This document shows, in pieces, positions 57,403 to 64,000 of a stretch of 64,000 bases of DNA (position 1 is the first letter of the stretch; each line of letters begins with the position of its first letter). A program made the position numbers and the translations under genes. The notes below the pieces were generated by a model. The model saw only the letters and a program-made list of their open reading frames with translations. It was not told the origin of the DNA and ran no database searches. Source of the DNA: Siphonodentalium dalli. Taxonomy: Eukaryota > Mollusca > Scaphopoda > Gadilida > Siphonodentaliidae. The stretch is from contig CP136061.1 in assembly GCA_032622095.1 (NCBI GenBank), forward strand, positions 127,110,754 to 127,174,753, read 5' to 3'.

Positions 57403-57754
57403 TATGTATGCTGAAAACAATGAGTATGGCCAAAAGAGGTGTGTTGCACTCAATTAACTGAATCAGTCCACAATTATACCTGTATATACAAGCTGATCGT
57501 AAAATACAAGTTCGCCCAGATTAGTAATGAGCCAAGAGTGAGGAAATGATTTTAAACACATCACCCATTTATGAAGATATTATGCAGGAGCTGTGGTATT
57601 AACTGTGCACTCACAGATCATCATTGTTTTCCATCATAGAGCACAGTGTGAGTTCCCATCCTCCTGCAATGATTTCTGCACTGAACAGAGCTCTGTGTAT
57701 CATCCCATTCACTCAGCTATATCACATTATATTTTCCCACACCACTTAAAGAAG
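57403..57754. other. No gene seen
   Basis: Unsupported 74-codon frame at 57593-57817 that runs into the minisatellite. Confidence 0.4.
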
Positions 57755-60182
57755 CTACTAACCCAGCTCAAGGGTTGCATATCTACTAACCATGCTCAAG
57801 GGGTGCATATCTACTAACCAAGCTCAGGGGGTCCATATCTACTAACCCAGCTCAAGGGGTGCATATCTACTAACCTAGCTCAAGGGGTGCATATATACTA
57901 TCCAAGCTCATGGGGTCCATATCTACTAACCTAGCTCAGGGGGTCCATATCTACTAACCTAGCTCAAGGGGTCCATATCTACTAACCAAGCTCAGGGGGT
58001 GCATATCTACTATCCAAGCACAGGGGGTCCATATCTACTAACCCAGCTCAAGGGGTGCATATCTACTATCCAAGCTCAGGGGGTCCATATCTACTAACCC
58101 AGCTCAAGGGGTCCATATCTACTAACCTAGCTCAGGGGGTGCATATCTACTAACCCAGCTCAAGGGGTGCATATCTACTATCCAAGCTCAGGGGGTCCAT
58201 ATCTACTAACCCAGCTCAGGGGGTCCATATCTACTAACCCAGCTCAGGGGGTGCATATCTACTAACCCAGCTCAAGGGGTGCATATCTACTAACCATGCT
58301 CAGGGGGTCCATATATACTAACCTAGCTCAGGGGTCCATATCTACTAACCAAGCTCATGGGGTGCATATCTACTAACCTAGCTCAGTGGGTCCATATCTA
58401 CTAACCAAGCTCAAGGGGTCCATATCTACTAACCCAGCTCAAGGGGTGCATATCTACTATCCAAGCTCAGGGGGTCCATATCTACTAACCTAGCTCAAGG
58501 GGTGCATATCTACTAACCCAGCTCAATGGGTGCATATCTACTAACCAAGCTCAGGGGGTCCATATCTACTAACCCAGCTCAAGGGGTGCATATCTACTAA
58601 CCAAGCTCAGGGGGTTCATATCTACTAACCCAGCTCAGGGGGTCCATATCTACTATCCACACTCAGGGAGTGCATATCTACTAACCCAGCTCAGGGGGTC
58701 CATATGTACTATCCAAGCTCAGGGGGTGCTTATCTACTAACCATGCTCAAGGGGTGCATATCTACTAACCTAGCTCAGGGGGTCCATATCTACTAACCTA
58801 GCTCAGGGGGTCCATATCTACTAACCTAGCTCAAGGGGTTCATATATACTAACCAAGCTCAGGTGGTCCATATCTACTAACCCAGCTCAAGGGGTGCATA
58901 TCTACTAACCCAGCTCAAGGGGTGCACATCTACTAACCAAGCTCAGGGGTCCATATCTACTAACATAGCTCAAGGGGTCCATATCTACTAACCTAGCTCA
59001 GGGGGTCGATATCTACTAACCATGCTCAAGGGGTGCATATCTAGTAACCCAGCTCAAGTGGTGCATATCTACTAACCCAGCTCAAGGGGTGCATATCTAC
59101 TAACCCAGCTCAAGGGTGCATATCTACTAACCCAGCTCAAGGGGTGCATATCTACTAACCCAGCTCAAGGGGTGCATATCTACTAACCCAGCTCAAGGGG
59201 TGCATATCTTCTAACCCAGCTCAGGGGGTGCATATCTACTAACCAAGCTCAGGGGGTGCATATCTACTAACCTAGCTCAGTGGGTCCATATCTACTAACC
59301 AAGCTCAAGGGGTCCATATATACTAACCAAGCTCATGGGGTCCATATCTACTAACCTAGCTCAGGGGTCCATATCTACTAACCAAGCTCAGGGGGTCCAT
59401 ATCTATTAACCATGCTCAGGGGGTCCATATCTACTAACATAGCTCAGGGGGTCCATATCTATTAACCAAGCTCAGGGGTCCATATCTACTAACCATGCTC
59501 AGGGGTCCATATCTACTAACATAGCTCAGGGGGTCCATATCTACTAACCAAGCTCAGGGGGTCCATATATACCAACCTAGCTCAAGGGGTGCATATCTAC
59601 TAACCCAGCTCAAGGGGTGCATATCTACTAACCAAGCTCAAGGGGTGCATATCTACTAACCCAGCTCAAGGGGTGCATATCTACCAGCCCAGCTCAAGGG
59701 GTGCATATCTACTAACCAAGCTCAGGGGGTGCATATCTACTAACCTAGCTCAGTGGGTCCATATCTACTAACCAAGCTCAAGGGGTCCATATATACTAAC
59801 CAAGCTCATGGGGTCCATATCTACTAACCTAGCTCAGGGGGTCCATATCTACTAACCAAGCTCAGGGGGTCCATATCTACTAACCATGCTCAGGGGGTCC
59901 ATATCTACTATCCTAGCTCAGGGGGTCAATATCTACTAACCAAGCTCAGGGGGTCCATATCTACTAAGCCAGCTCAGGGGGTCCATATCTACTAACCATG
60001 CTCAGGGGGGTCCATATCTATTAACCTAGCTCAGGGGTCCATATCTACTAACCAAGCTCAGGGGGTCCATATCTACTAACCAAGCTCAGGGGGTCCATAT
60101 CTACTAACCATGCTCAGGGGGTCCATATCTACTAACCCAGCTCAGGGGGGACATATATGCTAACCAAGCTCAGGGGTTGCAT
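57755..60182 (+). repeat. 28-bp minisatellite, about 86 copies
   Basis: The unit is CTAACCCAGCTCAAGGGGTGCATATCTA with two main variant sites: CCAGCTC/CAAGCTC/CTAGCTC/CATGCTC, and AAGGGGTGCATAT versus AGGGGGTCCATAT. A few units are one base short or long. Blocks of at least 200 bp recur inside the array at a spacing near 470 bp (compare 59218-59430 with about 59715-59905), so it grew partly by duplicating multi-unit blocks. 28 is not a multiple of three, and no reading frame persists. Confidence 0.97.
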
Positions 60183-60198
60183 GGTGAGTTGAGAAATA

Positions 60199-60388
60199 CA
60201 GTAATGCCCAAAATAATTGACTCCTTAACCACATCAGAATTATGGGTAATTTTTCAGTATTTAGTCGGAAATATGGCTTTTTGCCATTCATCGGAAAGCT
60301 CTCACAAGCCAAATTTCCGATTAAATCCTGAAAAATTTCCCATAATTTTGCTGTGTTTAGGGGTTGCTTATTTAGGATATTAATCTAT
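60199..60388. mobile_element. TA-flanked MITE, copy 7
   Basis: Left TA and CAGTAATGCCCAAAATAATTG; the right end is degenerate (GGATATTAATCTA). Inserted just beyond the minisatellite. Confidence 0.75.
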
Positions 60389-60426
60389 TTATGATGCAAG
60401 ATCTGCTGTTTGTGATGAATGTCATT

Positions 60427-61458
60427 CAATTTGTGGTATAACTACAGTAGTTATACCCCCTTTTAAAATAAAACAAAATGGGGGGTATACTGTTTTTCAC
60501 CTCTGTCCGATGTCTGTTCATTTCATAACTTGAACAATAGTGCTCGGATCTCAATGGAATTTGGTATGTATGTTCACTACACTGAGAGCTATCCAATGAA
60601 TGGCAACAAGCCATGGGTAATTTTTCAGGATTTAGTCGGAAATATGTCTTGTTGCCATTAATCAGAAATCTCCCTATCCCATGCATCATCCTAACATAGC
60701 GTTCCACATCATTTTAAATTCTTCTCTGATGGGAATAAACATCAAATGAGCCATCAAAACATTCCTTTCCTCTAGATTAATCTGAATGCAATCCATACAT
60801 CACTAGCTCCAGTTAAAAGTGACTGCTTTTCTGTGCTTGATCTTCTTAAAGATGCTCTATCTCTTCCTGACACCACTTCATACAACAACAAAAAAATTTC
60901 TTATAAACTCATTTTGAAGGCACCTTACCACTGCTGTTCCCAAACAAACACATGAGAAACATCTGGTGTTTTATATAATATGAGCTGATGTGCCCAACTT
61001 CGTTCGGGCTATTTAGGGATTTCTTTGTGATCGCCCCCGTCTGTGCAGAATATGCAGAATATACAGCATCTGTCGAGGACACAGTTGCACATGAAAAACT
61101 GGACACTGCCCACATTGTTCCCGGAATCAAAGTAGGCCTACATACCAAATTTGAGTCGGATCGGTCGAGCAGTTTTCGAGTCTATATCACACATAAATAC
61201 ATACACACACACAGACAGAAGTTCCAAAATGTATAATAGACTAGCCGATGAGCCCGACGTTGTCCGGGCTATTCAAAAACCAAATTTCAAGTCGATAGCT
61301 CCACCCGTTTCCGAGATCTGGTCTGCGCATGCGCGAAGCTGGCGTCGCACGGGCTCGGCGACCCGATAAAATTCGTATCCGGGGCAAGATACATTCACAT
61401 AGCAAATTTCAAGTCGATAGCTCCACCCGTTTCCGAGATCTCGTCTGCGCATGCGCTG
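60427..61458 (+). repeat. Direct duplication, copy 1
   Basis: Nearly identical to 62968-64000 at an offset of about 2542 bp; I see only a handful of single-base and short indel differences. Contains repeat F (60430-60590), a MITE fragment (60588-60672), and a retroposon-like tail with TTTGAGTCGGATCGGTCGAG, CACAGACAGA and TCAAGTCGATAGCTCCACCCG. Paired small frames (60909-61148 minus, 60988-61236 plus) overlap on opposite strands and are not convincing genes. Two NRF1-like motifs lie near its right end. Confidence 0.9.
61324..61335. promoter_or_regulatory. NRF1-type motif TGCGCATGCGCG
   Basis: Fits the YGCGCAYGCGCR consensus of the animal factor NRF1. A near match TGCGCATGCGCT follows at 61446-61457, and both recur in the second duplicate at 63866-63877 and 63988-63999. 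Sequence match only. Confidence 0.35.
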
Positions 61459-62010
61459 CACGGGCTTCATGGTACCCGTCCCTCAAAGACTGACCCGATG
61501 AAAAATTCCCCTGTTCCTAGGACATATATAACACAACAACCCATTCTGCCTTTTTAATCGAGATAATTGCATTCCGCGTTCTGTTTTGCATCCGTATTTT
61601 ACGCATTGGTAGCCGTTTAGCAGCTTCGATTGTAATAAAGAGCGTTCATCCTTAACACCTCCGAATATGGTCAATATAAAGATCGTTGATGCCTTAACCC
61701 CCGAAGTGGCGTTTGCGGTGATTTTGATGATTAGGAGTGGAGAATCGGTGCTCAGAGCTTGTCCAAAACGCGACGTCGACGATCCCCGTGGGTTTTTACA
61801 CTTATATACAAAATTTTAGCTCGATGGGTGTAGTCGTTTTCGATTCTATAAAAGGACATACAGACAGACAGACAGAGGTCTTCAAAATATATATGAGATT
61901 TGTAAATATTTATTCCATAATTTGGGACAATTTAATCACGAATAAACAAACACCAATGATTTGGCCAATGACAGTCACTGCATATAATTAATATATATAC
62001 AAATATATAT
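61459..62010. other. No gene; two TAAAGAGCG-type boxes
   Basis: 61632-61690 holds AATAAAGAGCGTTCATCCTTAACA and TATAAAGATCGTTGATGCCTTAAC in tandem. A retroposon-like tail with AGACAGACAGACAGAG lies at 61820-61880. Confidence 0.45.
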
Positions 62011-62183
62011 AGGGAGCCTCGCATATATAAGAGAATGCACTGGTTTACAAGGTCATGGTATATATTGTTAGGCCAATGTATTCTCATATATGCAAGGCTT
62101 CTTATGGGAGACTCGCATATAGAAGAAAATGCATTGGCACAGGGTTTTCACAAAATTTCAGGAAGCTCCAGTCATGGAAGGTT
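62011..62183. mobile_element. TTAA-flanked MITE, copy 6 (eroded)
   Basis: AAGAGAATGCACTGG, TTGTTAGGCCAATGTATTCTC and AGTCATGGAAGG match the family; both TTAA ends are lost. Confidence 0.7.
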
Positions 62184-62967
62184 TTATACTTTCATGACCA
62201 TAACGGCTGTGTCATTACAACTGTAAATAACTGTAAATAACTACTTTCAGCCCATTTACTCCCTCTCACATGCATCTTCCTAACATAGTGTTCCACATCA
62301 TTTTAAATTCTTCTCTGATGGGAATAGTCATTAAATGAGTCATCAAAACATTCCTTTCCTCTAGATTAATCTCAAATGCAATCCGTACATCACCAGCTGT
62401 TGTTAAAAGTAGCTTTTGCTTTTCTGTGCTTCATTATCATTTTAATTATGCTCTGTCCCAATGGAACCCACAACCTGATTTCAGATGGACATGCCATAAT
62501 TATGCATAATTGAGATTGATTGTCCAGTGACTCCAGTGGTAGCAAGTCTGCAAATACTATGTCTGTCATTTGAAGAATGAGGTCCCCAGGGGTGAATTTA
62601 TTGGTGCTAACCCGCACAGCAGGCTAGCATCACCAAATTCACCCTATGGGAACCTCATTCGGCTTAGGCCTCAAGTGCAATGGGAGACCTAGGATCAGAT
62701 TGAAGTTTCCCAGTTGAAGTCGATGATGTTCACCCATTAGTCAACTCGATTATGCATTTTATCCTGAAAATTAGGGAATATAGAAACTTCTCAAAAGGGA
62801 AAAAGTACATGTAACTAAAAACAATGTTAATGTGAGACTATAGATACTTCCCAGGAGATGAAGCCTAAACAGAAAGAGGTCCCCAGAAGGTGAATTTGGT
62901 GATGCTAGCTTGCTGTGTGGCTAGAATAACTAAATTCACCTCTGGGAACCTCATTCAGCATATCTAC
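62184..62967. repeat. Spacer with a partial third copy
   Basis: 62270-62460 resembles 60685-60865 and 63225-63405 (AACATAGTGTTCCACATCATT, CATTCCTTTCCTCTAGATTAATCT) but is more diverged. 62578-62655 and 62875-62955 form an inverted pair around GGTCCCCAG and AGGTGAATTTGGTGATGCTAGC. Confidence 0.6.
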
Positions 62968-64000
62968 CAATTTGTGGTATAACTACAGTAGTTATACCCC
63001 CTTTTAAAATAAAACAAAATGGGGGTATACTGTTTTTCACCTCTGTCCGATGTCTGTTCATTTCATAACTTGAACAATAGTGCTCGGATCTCAATGGAAT
63101 TTGGTATGTATGTTCACTACACTGAGAGCTATCCAATGAATGGCAACAAGCCATGGGTAATTTTTCAGGATTTAGTCGGAAATATGTCTTGTTGCCATTA
63201 ATCAGAAATCTCCCTATCCCATGCATCATCCTAACATAGCGTTCCACATCATTTTAAATTCTTCTCTGATGGGAATAAACATCAAATGAGCCATCAAAAC
63301 ATTCCTTTCCTCTAGATTAATCTGAATGCAATCCATACATCACTAGCTCCAGTTAAAAGTGACTTTGCTTTTCTGTGCTTGATCTTCTTAAAGATGCTCT
63401 ATCTCTTCCTGACACCACTTCATACAACAACAACAAAATTTCTTATAAACTCATTTTGAAGGCACCTTACCACTGCTGTTCCCAAACAAACACATGAGAA
63501 ACATCTGGTGTTTTATATAATATGAGCTGATGTGCCCAACTTCGTTCGGGCTATTTAGGGATTTCTTTGTGATCGCCCCCGTCTGTGCAGAATATGCAGA
63601 ATATACAGCATCTGTCGAGGACACAGTTGCACATGAAAAACTGGACACTGCCCACATTGTTCCCGGAATCAAAGTAGGCCTACATACCAAATTTGAGTCG
63701 GATCGGTCGAGCAGTTTTCGAGTCTATATCACACATAAATACATACATACACACAGACAGAAGTTCCAAAATGTATAATAGACTAGTCGATGAGCCCGAC
63801 GTTGTCCGGGCTATTCAAAAACCAAATTTCAAGTCGATAGCTCCACCCGTTTCCGAGATCTGGTCTGCGCATGCGCGAAGCTGGCGTCGCACGGGCTCGG
63901 CGACCCGATAAAATTCGTATCCGGGGCAAGATACATTCACATAGCAAATTTCAAGTCGATAGCTCCACCCGTTTCCGAGATCTCGTCTGCGCATGCGCTG
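62968..64000 (+). repeat. Direct duplication, copy 2 (runs off window)
   Basis: Second copy of 60427-61458; continues beyond the window edge, so its true length is unknown. Confidence 0.9.

Noticed and set aside
57755-60182. CRISPR-like array of 28-bp repeats
   Set aside because: Units are contiguous with no unique spacers, and the context is eukaryotic.
60909-61236. Overlapping 79- and 82-codon frames repeated in both duplicates
   Set aside because: They lie on opposite strands of the same retroposon-like tail; conservation between duplicates reflects recent copying, not selection.

Overview
The window looks like repeat-rich, non-coding DNA from an animal genome, most plausibly a marine invertebrate. 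It is AT-rich with long poly-G runs, holds several families of terminal-inverted-repeat (TIR) transposon derivatives, has tRNA-derived SINE copies and a decayed LINE of the Jockey/I type, and shows no operon-like gene density. I could not name the species. I found no convincing intact host gene. The longest open frames are 60-210 codons and most lie inside repeats. The best coding signals are a broken LINE (24.35-25.03 kb), a frameshifted lysine-rich frame in a GC-rich island (37.48-38.25 kb, minus strand), and two weak exon-like or broken frames (3.07-3.33 kb and 29.52-29.95 kb).

Layout. 0-10 kb: a foldback element with 9-bp target duplications (821-1245), dispersed families E, A and I, and unique AT-rich DNA. 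8.7-10.1 kb: the longest copy of family A, with an inverted copy at 23.1-24.2 kb. 11.8-18.3 kb: an array of 26-bp palindromes, then a 4-kb foldback element (12498-16562) that splits a repeat whose uninterrupted copy lies at 17.6-18.3 kb, so the empty site is preserved. 18.3-22.3 kb: small tandem repeats and microsatellites. 26.4-31.1 kb: a large inverted-repeat structure whose outer arms each carry an array of 21-bp units around CCGTGCGCACGG, with a second palindrome rich in GGCCGCCATCTTG inside. 34.0-37.2 kb: a 2.8-kb hAT-like insertion that splits a copy of family G and carries two tRNA-derived SINE copies. 37.3-38.5 kb: a GC-rich insertion flanked by 12-bp direct repeats. 40.3-40.8 kb: a second foldback element, with 11-bp target duplications. 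46.6-47.6 kb: a small hAT element with an 8-bp target duplication and a 53-base G run. 46-63 kb: repeated copies of two MITE families, one TTAA-flanked (piggyBac-like) and one TA-flanked (mariner/pogo-like). 57.8-60.2 kb: a 2.4-kb minisatellite of about 86 copies of a 28-bp unit. 60.4 kb to the end: a nearly identical direct duplication of at least 1 kb whose second copy runs off the window.

These parts do not work together as a pathway. They are layers of mobile-element insertion, and nested or split copies give their relative ages. The two halves differ: families A, E and G and the palindromic arrays lie left of about 41 kb, and the two MITE families lie right of 46 kb. Families D, H and I and the TAAAGAGCGTT motif occur in both. 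All calls were made by eye; boundaries are good to a few bases where target duplications are given and to tens of bases elsewhere.
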